DNA of 64,000 bases from Candidatus Methylomicrobium oryzae (GTDB taxonomy: Bacteria; Pseudomonadota; Gammaproteobacteria; Methylococcales; Methylomonadaceae), in NCBI RefSeq assembly GCF_016745425.1, contig NZ_JAERVK010000009.1:164274-228273 (forward strand), read 5' to 3'. Positions within the stretch are counted from its first letter, which is position 1. The number at the start of each line of letters is the position of its first letter. Positions 53,056 to 61,037 of this stretch are shown here, piece by piece. The notes beneath the pieces were generated by a model that was given only the letters and a program-made list of their open reading frames with translations, did no database searches and had not been told where the DNA came from. The position numbers and the translations under genes were made by a program.

Positions 53056-55809
53056 ATGGCGGCTAACGAACGTCCCAACCCCGACGCACTGCTGGCCCGC
53101 GTTGCGCGCAAGCAGGCAAAGGCCCGGCGCGGCCGCTTGAAAATCTTTTTCGGCGCGGCGGCCGGCGTCGGCAAGACCTATGCAATGCTGCTGGCCGCGC
53201 GCGAACGGCGGGCGGAGAACCTGGATGTGATCGTCGGCCTGGTGGAAACCCATGAACGCGCCGAAACCAAGGCCTTGCTGGAAGGCCTGGAGGTTTTGCC
53301 GCCCCGGCAAATCGAATATCGCGGCACCGTGCTGCGCGAATTCGATCTGGACGCGGCGCTGAAACGCCGGCCCTCGATCATTCTGGTCGACGAGCTTGCG
53401 CATACCAATGCGCCCGGCTCGCGCCATCCGAAACGCTGGCAGGACATCGAGGAACTGCTCGATGCCGGCATCGACGTCTATACCGCGCTGAACGTGCAGC
53501 ATCTGGAAAGCCTGAACGACGACATCGGCCAGATTGCCGGCATCCGCATCTGGGAAACGGTGCCCGACACCGTTTTCGAAGCAGCCGACGAAGTCGAACT
53601 GGTCGACCTGCCGCCCGACGAATTGCTGCTCCGGCTCAAGGAAGGCAAGGTCTATCTGCCGCAGCAGGCGCAGGAAGCGATCCGGAATTTCTTCCGCAAA
53701 GGCAATCTGATCGCGCTCCGGGAACTGGCTTTGCGGCAGACCGCGCACCGGGTCGATGCGCAGATGCTCGATTACCGCGAAGACAATGCGATCCGGGAAG
53801 TCTGGCAGGTCAGCGAGCGGATTTTGGTGTGTATCGGCCCGTATGCGCTGGCCGAACGTTTGGTTCGGGCCGGCAAGCGTTTTGCGGTCAGCCTGCGCGC
53901 CGACTGGATCGTGGTGTATGTCGAAACGCCCGAGCTGCAGCGGCTGCCGGCCGAAAAACGCGATGCGGTGCTGAAAGTATTGCGTATCGCCGAGCAGCTC
54001 GGGGCGGAAACGGTCACGCTGAGCTCGCCGGCGATGAGCGAGGCGATCCTGAAGCTGGCGAGCGAAAGGAATGTGACCAAGATCATGATGGGCAAGCCGT
54101 CCCGCCGCGGCTGGCGGCGCTTTGCGCTGGGCTCGGTCGTCGACACGCTGATCGCGGAAGCCCATAACATCAATATTTATTTGCTCGGTAGTCCGCACAA
54201 ACCGGAAGAAGCGGAGGACGAGCTGCGCCTGGCCGAGCGCCGCAGGGACGTGTTGCCGGGTTTGCTGCAGCGCTCGAAGGCCCGTAAACAAGGTTATTAT
54301 CTCGGTTATCTGTGGGCGGCCGGTGCGACCCTGATCAGCGCAGTGCTGGCCAAGCTGATGCACGGGCGTTTCGAACAGTCCAATCTGGCGATGGTCTTTT
54401 TGCTGGGCGTGGCCCTGGTTGCCTCGCGCTTCGGCCGCGGGCCGTCGGTCTTTGCCTCGGTCCTCGGCGTGCTGGTGTTCGATTTTTTCTTCGTGACCCC
54501 TTACCACAGCTTTGCGGTGTCGGATACCCAATATCTGATCACGCTGGGCGCGATGCTGGCGGTGGCCATGCTGATCAGCAATCTGACCGCGAACGTCCGT
54601 TCCCAGGCCAAAGTCGCCGCGCACCGGGAACGGCGCGCTTCGATGCTCTATGCGATGAGCAAGGATCTGGCCGCGGCGGCAAGCGAGGGCGAAATCGTGC
54701 GTACCGCGGTGCGCCATATTTACGTCGAATTCGGCAGCCAGAACCTGATCCTGTTTCCGGACGCGCATGGGCGGATCGTATATCCGCAGGAAGAAAGCAT
54801 TCCGGAGTCGCTGCGCCAGGCCGACCTCAGCGTCGCGCAGTGGGTTTTCGATCACAACGAGCTGGCCGGGCAGGGCACTACGACCCTGCCGGGCACAAAG
54901 GCCGTCTATTTCCCGATCGACGACGGCAGCACCGTGCTGGGGGTATTGGCGCTGAATCCCGTCAATCTGCGCCGGGTGTTTCTGCCCGAACAGCAAAAAC
55001 TGCTGGCGACGTTTTTACGGCTGATCGCGCAGGCGCTGACCCGCCTGCGGTTTGCCGACCAGGCGAAAAAAGTCGCGCTGCAAGCCGAAGCGGAGGGACT
55101 GCGCAACTCGCTGCTGAGTTCGATTTCGCACGACTTGCGCACGCCGCTGGCGACGATCGTCGGCTCGGCGAGTACGCTCGCGGAAGACGACGGCAGCCTC
55201 AAGCCCGAAGATAGAAAAGAGTTGAGCCGGGCCATCTACGACGAAGCCCGGCGCATGTCGAATCTGGTCAGCAATATTCTCGACATGGCGCGGCTCGACG
55301 CCGGCATGATCCGGTTGCATAGGGAATGGTATCCGGTGGAAGAAATCATCGGCACCGTGCTGACCCGTTTCGGCAAGCAGACGGCCGGACGCGAAGTCAA
55401 GGTGGCGCTGCCGCCGGGCATTCCGCTGATTTATTGCGATGCGGTGATGATCGAGCAGGTGTTGGCGAATCTGTTGGAAAATGCGTTGCGTTATACCCCG
55501 GCCGGAAGCCCGCTGGAAATCGCCGCCGAAACGTCTGCCGACTCGGTCGAGATTTCCCTGGCCGACCGCGGTCCCGGCATTCCCGAAGGGCTCGAAAACC
55601 GGCTGTTCGAAAAGTTTTACCGGGTCCGCGAAGAAACCGCGCAAAGCGGCGTCGGCCTGGGCCTTCCGATCTGCCGGGCGATCGTTGCCGTGCACGGCGG
55701 CTCGATCCGCGCGCATAACCGGGCGGACGGCGGCGCGGTCTTTGCGTTCGTGCTGCCGCTCGACCAGCCGCCGCCGGATGTCCTTCAGGACGAAGGGGCC
55801 GCCTCGTGA
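53056..55809 (+). CDS. kdpD: Sensor histidine kinase KdpD
   Basis: A 917-residue inner-membrane kinase sensing potassium limitation. Order: N-terminal KdpD domain (about 22-230) with Walker A GAAAGVGKT at 33-41 and DELAHTN at 112-118; a universal-stress-like domain (about 250-370); four membrane helices (about 415-515, DUF4118); a GAF domain (about 535-650); HisKA with phospho-acceptor His692 in SSISHDLRTPLATIVG; and HATPase (about 790-905, LLENALRYTP, GLGLPICRAIV). ATG at 53056 is preferred, with GAGG 8 bases upstream; GTG at 53041 is the alternative. The stop overlaps the kdpE start (GTGA). Confidence 0.96.
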   Translation: MAANERPNPDALLARVARKQAKARRGRLKIFFGAAAGVGKTYAMLLAARERRAENLDVIVGLVETHERAETKALLEGLEVLPPRQIEYRGTVLREFDLDAALKRRPSIILVDELAHTNAPGSRHPKRWQDIEELLDAGIDVYTALNVQHLESLNDDIGQIAGIRIWETVPDTVFEAADEVELVDLPPDELLLRLKEGKVYLPQQAQEAIRNFFRKGNLIALRELALRQTAHRVDAQMLDYREDNAIREVWQVSERILVCIGPYALAERLVRAGKRFAVSLRADWIVVYVETPELQRLPAEKRDAVLKVLRIAEQLGAETVTLSSPAMSEAILKLASERNVTKIMMGKPSRRGWRRFALGSVVDTLIAEAHNINIYLLGSPHKPEEAEDELRLAERRRDVLPGLLQRSKARKQGYYLGYLWAAGATLISAVLAKLMHGRFEQSNLAMVFLLGVALVASRFGRGPSVFASVLGVLVFDFFFVTPYHSFAVSDTQYLITLGAMLAVAMLISNLTANVRSQAKVAAHRERRASMLYAMSKDLAAAASEGEIVRTAVRHIYVEFGSQNLILFPDAHGRIVYPQEESIPESLRQADLSVAQWVFDHNELAGQGTTTLPGTKAVYFPIDDGSTVLGVLALNPVNLRRVFLPEQQKLLATFLRLIAQALTRLRFADQAKKVALQAEAEGLRNSLLSSISHDLRTPLATIVGSASTLAEDDGSLKPEDRKELSRAIYDEARRMSNLVSNILDMARLDAGMIRLHREWYPVEEIIGTVLTRFGKQTAGREVKVALPPGIPLIYCDAVMIEQVLANLLENALRYTPAGSPLEIAAETSADSVEISLADRGPGIPEGLENRLFEKFYRVREETAQSGVGLGLPICRAIVAVHGGSIRAHNRADGGAVFAFVLPLDQPPPDVLQDEGAAS

Positions 55810-56501
55810 CCACGCTCAAATTCAAGATCATCGTGATCGAGGACGATCCGCCGATCCGCCGCTTTTTGCGCACCGCCCTCGAAACGCACGGCTTCGAGGT
55901 GGTCGAAGCCGCCACCGGCAAGCAGGGCGTGATCGAAGCGAAAATTCGTAAAGCCGATTTGGTCATACTCGATCTCGGACTGCCGGACATGGATGGTGTT
56001 GAGGTCGTGAAAGCAATCCGGGCATGGTCCGAAATGCCCATCCTCATCCTGTCGGCGCGCAGTGCCGAAATACAAAAAATCGAGGCGCTCGATGCGGGGG
56101 CGGACGATTACCTGACCAAGCCGTTCGGGCTCGGCGAACTCTTGGCGCGCATCCGTGTCGCGTTGCGCCATGCCTCGGGAACCTCCGAACAGACGCAGGC
56201 CGGCGTATTTTCAACCGGCAATCTGAAGGTCGACCTGATCAACCGCCGGGTATTCAACGGGGACCGGGAAATCCATCTGACGCCGATTCAATACCGCCTG
56301 CTCGCGGTGCTGGTCAAACATGCCGGAAAAATCTTGACGCACCGGCAGATTTTGAAGGAAGTCTGGGGACCGGATTGCATCGAAAGCGCGCATTACCTCA
56401 GGATTTACATGAGCCAGCTCCGGCACAAGCTGGAAGCCGACCCCGCCCAGCCGCAATACCTGCTGACCGAATCGGGGGTCGGTTACTGGTTGAAAGTGTG
56501 A
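55806..56501 (+). CDS. kdpE: Response regulator KdpE
   Basis: A 231-residue OmpR-family regulator that activates kdpFABC. The receiver domain has acidic pocket EDD at 12-14, phospho-acceptor Asp56 in VILDLGLPDMDG and the conserved Lys in LTKPFGLGE; the winged-helix output domain ends with VGYWLKV. It starts with GTG overlapping the kdpD stop. The last sense codon and stop (GTG TGA, 56496-56501) are the first half of a 12-bp direct repeat created by insertion of a small element, so the protein end is unchanged. Confidence 0.96.
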   Translation: MTTLKFKIIVIEDDPPIRRFLRTALETHGFEVVEAATGKQGVIEAKIRKADLVILDLGLPDMDGVEVVKAIRAWSEMPILILSARSAEIQKIEALDAGADDYLTKPFGLGELLARIRVALRHASGTSEQTQAGVFSTGNLKVDLINRRVFNGDREIHLTPIQYRLLAVLVKHAGKILTHRQILKEVWGPDCIESAHYLRIYMSQLRHKLEADPAQPQYLLTESGVGYWLKV

Positions 56502-56507
56502 TCCGGC

Positions 56508-56713
56508 AGGGCGATCGCGCTATGCACTGAATGCTCGTCATTCCGGCAGGGATTGCCGGAATCCAGATGCCACGGATGGCATTCCAGAGCAGTTTGGGGG
56601 TGTTTTTAAGCTAACAATCCCCCCCTTATTGCGGGTAGATTTTACTTCCCTGTAAACTGGATTCCGGCAATCCCTGCCGGAATGATGGTTTTTATATATA
56701 GCGCGATCGCCCT
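56508..56713. mobile_element. 206-bp MITE-like element inserted at the kdpE stop codon
   Basis: Perfect 16-bp terminal inverted repeats (AGGGCGATCGCGCTAT at 56508-56523 and its complement at 56698-56713) bound a non-coding body. The element is flanked by an exact 12-bp direct repeat GTGTGATCCGGC at 56496-56507 and 56714-56725, the hallmark of a target-site duplication; the left copy contains the kdpE stop. No transposase is encoded. A 10-13 bp duplication is characteristic of some IS4-type elements. A second inverted repeat is nested inside. Confidence 0.85.
56538..56685. repeat. Nested 29-bp inverted repeat inside the MITE-like element
   Basis: TCATTCCGGCAGGGATTGCC and onward to 56566 is exactly the reverse complement of 56657-56685 (29 bp). 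Each arm is also a small palindrome (TTCCGGCA-GGGAT-TGCCGGAA). The 90-base centre holds no gene. The transcript could form either one long stem or two short ones. Confidence 0.9.
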
Positions 56714-56833
56714 GTGTGATCCGGCACGATTACCGTTTTCCTCTACGAAATTTGTTTTAATATCGGGCCTGTTGCGCTAAACTTTGTATCGAATCGCTAT
56801 CATAATATCTAAAATCCGCCGGAGGGGGGCATT

Positions 56834-58510
56834 ATGAGACACAAAATGCGTGATTTGCTGAGTATCGGTATCGTGCTGTTCGGTCTGGTGGGGTTCAGCG
56901 GCATCGGGGTTGCCGGCACCGAAATGCCGGATTTCGAACAGCTCAAGAAGAATTATTACGATTCGCACCCCGGCAAGGGATCGCACGGCGCCTATTGGGC
57001 GCCGATTCCGATCCAGAAATACTGGAATCCCAAGGACTTCTATCAACCGCCCAAAACCGTGCAGGGCGAATTCGGCCGCAACGACTGCGTAAGCTGCCAT
57101 GAAGCGGCTACGCCGGGCGCGTTCCATGCCTGGAAACAAAGCGTGCACGGCGACCTGGCCGCGATCCGGATCCTGCCCGACAGCGATGTGCGCGCCTACA
57201 AGAGGCAAAAGCTCGCGGAGGTGGAAGCCAACCTTGCCAGGCAGGGCCTTTTAAAGCAGGGCCAGCGGCTCGACCAGGTCGGCTGTATCGATTGCCACGG
57301 CGGCGTCGGCAAGGAAACCGTCAACCATGCGGAGAATCTGGTGATGCCGGACCGCGCCGCCTGCGGCACCTGCCATGTGGGCGAGTTCGCCGAAGCGGAA
57401 TCCGAAAAGAACCAGGAATGGCCGCAGAAGCAGTGGGGCAAGGGCCATCCTTCCCATGCGGTCGACTGGGAAGCGAACGTCGAAAACACCATCTGGGCGG
57501 CAATGCCTCAGCGCGAGGTCGCGCAAGGCTGCGACATGTGCCATTACCAGCAGAACAAGTGCGACGGCTGCCATACCCGGCATTCCTTTTCCGCCGCCGA
57601 AGCCCGGCAGCCGGAAGCCTGTTCCACCTGCCACAACGGCGTAGACCACAACGAATTCGAAAATTTTATGCTGTCCAAGCACGGCACCCAATATCAGACG
57701 CAGGGCAAGGCCAAGTGGAATTTCGAAGTGCCGCTGAAAGACGCGATCGCGAAGGGCGGCTATATCGCGCCGACCTGCCAGCTCTGCCATTTCGAATACC
57801 GGGGCGACTATTCGCATAATCTGGTGCGCAAAGTGCGCTGGGCTTTCAACCCGACCCCGGCGATCGCCGACAATCTCGGCCATTCCTGGTTCGAGGATCG
57901 TAAGACAGCCTGGGTCGATACCTGCAGCCTGTGCCATTCGGCCAGCTTCGCGAAAGCATATCTGGATGCGGCCGACAAAGGGACGATTCAAGGTCTGCAA
58001 GTCGAGCAGGAAGCCAAGAAAGTCGTCACCCAGCTCTACGACGACGGCCTTCTGGTCGGCCAGAAAACCAACCGGCCTGCGCCTCCGGCACCGGAAAAAG
58101 ACGCGCCGGGCGGCTTCTTCCAGCTGTTCTGGGCCAAGGGCAACAATCCGAGCCACATTGAACGCATCCATGCCGACATGTGGGAGCATGACGTGATCAA
58201 GCACTACAAAGGCATCTTCCACGCCAATCCGGGCGGCTTCACTTATACCGAAGGCTGGTCGAATCTGATGAAGGACTATAGCGAGATCATGGATGAAAAC
58301 ACGCGCCTGCGCGAGTCGGCCGCGCAAGCGAAGGCCGCTAAAACCGGTGCGAACAGTGCGGCGCCTGCTCAGGCAAGCGAGGCCGGCGGCAGCGGGTTGA
58401 ACCTGGCCGGACTGGTGTTGATCGCGTTGGGCCTGGGCGTGGCGTATAAGGTTTTCGGCCCCATCGGCAAAAAATCCGCCGCCGGCGAGCCGGATGAAGA
58501 AGCGAAGTGA
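56834..58510 (+). CDS. haoA: Octaheme hydroxylamine oxidoreductase HaoA
   Basis: A 558-residue periplasmic multiheme cytochrome c. Signal peptide ends near GVA (residue 27). Eight CxxCH heme sites start at Cys85, 151, 177, 233, 243, 263, 315 and 364, the count and spacing expected of HAO; the block HNLVRKVRWAFNPTPAIADN is strongly HAO-like. The C-terminal region past the last heme, which in HAO provides the tyrosine crosslinked to the P460 heme, retains candidates Tyr458 and Tyr471 in KHYKGIFHANPGGFTYTEGW. A membrane helix at about 521-541 should anchor it. HAO oxidises hydroxylamine to NO/nitrite. RBS GGAGGGGGG. haoB overlaps. Confidence 0.93.
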   Translation: MRHKMRDLLSIGIVLFGLVGFSGIGVAGTEMPDFEQLKKNYYDSHPGKGSHGAYWAPIPIQKYWNPKDFYQPPKTVQGEFGRNDCVSCHEAATPGAFHAWKQSVHGDLAAIRILPDSDVRAYKRQKLAEVEANLARQGLLKQGQRLDQVGCIDCHGGVGKETVNHAENLVMPDRAACGTCHVGEFAEAESEKNQEWPQKQWGKGHPSHAVDWEANVENTIWAAMPQREVAQGCDMCHYQQNKCDGCHTRHSFSAAEARQPEACSTCHNGVDHNEFENFMLSKHGTQYQTQGKAKWNFEVPLKDAIAKGGYIAPTCQLCHFEYRGDYSHNLVRKVRWAFNPTPAIADNLGHSWFEDRKTAWVDTCSLCHSASFAKAYLDAADKGTIQGLQVEQEAKKVVTQLYDDGLLVGQKTNRPAPPAPEKDAPGGFFQLFWAKGNNPSHIERIHADMWEHDVIKHYKGIFHANPGGFTYTEGWSNLMKDYSEIMDENTRLRESAAQAKAAKTGANSAAPAQASEAGGSGLNLAGLVLIALGLGVAYKVFGPIGKKSAAGEPDEEAK

Positions 58511-59517
58511 TGCGGCGAACACTCCGGAAGGGATTTCTGTCGGCATTGAGCGTCGCGTTGCTGGCAACGGGCGGTGCGCTGCTCTGCCGGCAATGGATCG
58601 AATCTGTTGGGCCCAAGACGGAGAGCGGCCAAAGCGAAACGCCGCTCTCCGTCCGCCGCGCTCCGGAACCCGCTAACGCGGTGCAGGGACATTTTCCGGC
58701 GCAATCGGTGGAGCGGCATGCCTTCAGCCAGGACGGCAAGGCGCTGTTCGACCTGCTGGTCGCCCGGTACGCGGACCGCGACGGTGCCCGGCAGAGCGCC
58801 GTCCTGTTCCCCAAGGAGGCGCAGGCCCTGGCTTCCACACCGACCGGCATGCGTTACGAAGTGTGGCAGGCCGCGGCCGAGGTGATCGCCCGCAAGGCGC
58901 CGGATGAGGCCTTATTTCTGAGCTGGTGGGACGACGGCCAGCGTCTGCACTTTCTAACCGGCAAGGAAGCCTGGCTGCGGAAGCCCGGCATGAAAACTTT
59001 TTCGAACCCGGTCTGGCAGGCGCTAAAAGACACTCTGCCTTTGGCCTCGGACGAGGAAAGCCGGCGTTCGGCGCAGATGGCGCGCTGGCTGACTCTGGAC
59101 AGCGACAAGGCGATTGCCGAGATCGCCGCGCATTTCGGCCCGTCGCAGCCCGTTTATCTGCTGGTCGACAACGATCTGCTGCTGCATCTGGCCGAGTTCG
59201 GCGCTTACGGCGGCGCGCCCTTGAAGCTCGAAGCGCAAAACATTCCCGCCGGCGGCGACCTGCATGGGGACATTGCCCGGGTCAAGCGCTGGGCCGGCGA
59301 GACCGGAGACGGCAATTACCTGGCGCAGAAAGAGGGCACTTATTACCGGGTCTGGTCTACGCGCGATCCGAACACCAAAAATACGCTGCTGGTCCGGCTG
59401 CTTCCTTTCGTCGATTCGCTGAAACAGCTGCCCGAGGGTGTCAGCCTGGTTTACCAGAGCCATTGGGGCGGTTTTCTGTCCGTTTATAAGATCGACGGTC
59501 CCCGCCCGCCGCCTTAG
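58510..59517 (+). CDS. haoB: Hydroxylamine oxidation protein HaoB
   Basis: A 335-residue protein with an N-terminal signal anchor (about 9-26) and a periplasmic domain without heme motifs. Recognised as HaoB by its coupled position after haoA and conserved blocks such as LFLSWWDDGQRLHFLTGKEAWL and KEGTYYRVWSTRDPNTKNTLLVRLLP (named here as landmarks, residues about 136-157 and 278-303). Its function is unsettled; it is found only beside haoA in ammonia and methane oxidisers. ATG at 58510 overlaps the haoA stop by one base; a GTG one codon earlier gives an equal start. cycA/cycB cytochromes do not follow. Confidence 0.88.
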   Translation: MRRTLRKGFLSALSVALLATGGALLCRQWIESVGPKTESGQSETPLSVRRAPEPANAVQGHFPAQSVERHAFSQDGKALFDLLVARYADRDGARQSAVLFPKEAQALASTPTGMRYEVWQAAAEVIARKAPDEALFLSWWDDGQRLHFLTGKEAWLRKPGMKTFSNPVWQALKDTLPLASDEESRRSAQMARWLTLDSDKAIAEIAAHFGPSQPVYLLVDNDLLLHLAEFGAYGGAPLKLEAQNIPAGGDLHGDIARVKRWAGETGDGNYLAQKEGTYYRVWSTRDPNTKNTLLVRLLPFVDSLKQLPEGVSLVYQSHWGGFLSVYKIDGPRPPP

Positions 59518-59586
59518 GCATTTGCGGTCCGGGTGCCCGGCCGTACCGTCAAAGGCTTCGTTACACATGTTTTATAAGGCGCCCGC

Positions 59587-59725
59587 GTAGGTTGGGTTGG
59601 AGCGATAGCGGAAACCCAACACAACCCTACCAAAAGCAAAGTTAAGCGGAATTAGCGTAAGCCGTAACCCAACAAAAAACGCACGAAAGCGTTGGGTTAC
59701 GCTGCGCTGCGCTAACCCAACCTGC
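59587..59725. repeat. Inverted repeat element GTAGGTTGGGTT after haoB
   Basis: GTAGGTTGGGTT at 59587-59598 is mirrored by AACCCAACCTGC at 59714-59725, and internal copies GAAACCCAACA, GTAACCCAACA and GTTGGGTTACG lie between. This is a known style of dispersed palindrome in proteobacterial genomes. No gene inside. It lies 70 bases after haoB. Confidence 0.75.
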
Positions 59726-59821
59726 TCGGGGCGTTCTGTGTGGAATTTGGCCGTTTGGGTATAACCGCAAGTGTTACGCCCGTGTTAAAAGACAGGGCGA
59801 AACTCAATCGCCTGAAATGCA

Positions 59822-59850
59822 TGTAGAGTGAGCGGAGGAATCCGCTTCTA
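59822..59850. repeat. Small hairpin overlapping the hicB-like stop
   Basis: GTAG / CTAC ends enclose an AGCGGA / TCCGCT stem with a GGAA loop; the TAG stop of the minus-strand gene (59848-59850) is one end of it. It looks like another gene-end palindrome and could double as a terminator. Confidence 0.5.
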
Positions 59851-60129
59851 CCGCACGGCTTTTAAAGGTCTGAATAAGCCGTCGTTTTGCGGTTTTCTTT
59901 GGGGTTCGATCTCCAGGACCTCCACTTTGCAATAATTTTTGATGGATTCCAGTCCCAGCTCTTCCCGTGCGTGTATCTGATGAGTGACCGTGGCTCTCAG
60001 AGCCTCCAGGGCTTTTTCCGCCGTTGCTTCATGGGCCATGCAGCCGGGAATATCCGGGCAATAAGCCGAAAAACGTTTGTTCAAGCCTTTATACGTCGGT
60101 TGTACGACTGCTACTAATCTCATTTTCAA
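59848..60129 (-). CDS. HicB-like antitoxin, orphan
   Basis: A 93-residue protein with the partial RNase H fold of the HicB/DUF1902 family: a strand RLVAVVQPTYKGLNKRF, the marker YCPDIPGCMAHEATAEKALEAL with its Pro-x-x-Pro-Gly-Cys motif, and a helix. HicB antitoxins neutralise the small RNase HicA. No HicA frame is visible on either side, and no C-terminal DNA-binding domain is present. It may be a relic or act with a partner elsewhere. The next frame upstream is IS debris. Confidence 0.75.
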   Translation of the reverse strand: MKMRLVAVVQPTYKGLNKRFSAYCPDIPGCMAHEATAEKALEALRATVTHQIHAREELGLESIKNYCKVEVLEIEPQRKPQNDGLFRPLKAVR

Positions 60130-60327
60130 GTTCTCTTCTTAAATTTAATGTTGACAGTTACGGATCCCTTGTCCAGAGGGTATTGCAAGATGCTCTGTTA
60201 AAAGCTAAAAGTCTACATTTATAAGATACATGCTGTAAACGTCGGATAAATGATAATAAAATCGTAGGAAATGGTTAATCTCTCTATCCATTCAGGGACC
60301 GGTGTATGAGTATTTTTCCAGACACGG

Positions 60328-60546
60328 TTACGCCGCCTTTAGCGGTAATTCATGGTCCACAGAGGATCTGTAACCGTGAGCGGAATGAATCTCGAGGCTG
60401 TAAAACAATTCGATCGATTCCGATAGGGACCGCTTGTCTTCCTTTCGATTCCGAAAGGTCGGCTGATTAATCCTCTCGGTTTTCAAGGTACAGAAGCAGC
60501 TTTCTGAAACCCTATGATCCCAGCTATTGCCCTTACGGCTCATGGG
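60328..60546 (-). pseudogene. IS3-family transposase (OrfB) C-terminal remnant
   Basis: The minus-strand frame translates to PMSRKGNSWDHRVSESCFCTL followed by KTERIN and, after a charged stretch, IELFYSLEIHSAHGYRSSVDHE (shown in parts). This follows the end of IS3-type integrase domains (MSRKGNCWDNA-ESFF--LK, then Y---R-HS-LGY-SP), but key residues have drifted (DNA to DHR, HSALGY to HSAHGY) and everything before it is missing. It is a decayed fragment. It adjoins another broken gene at 60599. Confidence 0.8.
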
Positions 60547-60598
60547 TAGGAATAGAGGCGATTCGGAATCCTTGACCGTTTTGGCGGATGGAGTATAA

Positions 60599-60814
60599 GC
60601 CAACGGCGCCATTCTTCAGGTGCGCGATCCGGCCCACGGCAGCGGCGGCGATGTATTCATACAATGGCAATGGCCGCTGCACTCGGGACAGGCGTTCGGC
60701 TGGACCGGCCGCATCCTGGTGTTCGTCTTCGGGCTGATATGCCCTTTATTGTTCGCAACCGGGGTGATCCGTTGGCTGCAGAAACGCCGCGCCAAACGCT
60801 TAAAGCCGAGATAA
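60599..60814 (+). pseudogene. Truncated PepSY-associated membrane protein, C-terminal tail
   Basis: The frame is open from just after a stop at 60596-60598 and reads GAILQVRDPAHGSGGDVFIQ then WQWPLHSGQAFGWTGRILVF, with one hydrophobic helix and a basic end WLQKRRAKRLKPR. This is the last membrane segment of PepSY-TM proteins linked to siderophore uptake. The preceding roughly 300 residues are absent, cut by the IS3 remnant. GTG at 60620 is unlikely to be a genuine start. Confidence 0.75.
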
Positions 60815-61037
60815 GGTTAAACCGCAGTTCAAAGTCAAGATGGCCCTGGCTGCGCTGAAAGCCGATAAAACCTTACTCCAATCATCGGCTGAATCTAACG
60901 TTCACCCGAATCAGCTCACCCCATGGATGCAGCAGTGATAGGACCATGCCGGCGAGCCGCTCAGCCAGGACGGAATCATTTCTCAAAGTGTTTTTCAAAA
61001 CCCAAAACAATCGGTTTCATAACAGCTTTGACAAGAA

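Noticed and set aside
52957..54996. 679-codon open frame antisense to kdpD
   Set aside because: It is a mirror of the GC-rich kdpD codons, has no family match and biased composition (many Gln, Arg, Asp); kdpD on the other strand is certain.
57251..58567. 438-codon open frame antisense to haoA
   Set aside because: It lies wholly over eight intact heme motifs of haoA; its translation has no domain.
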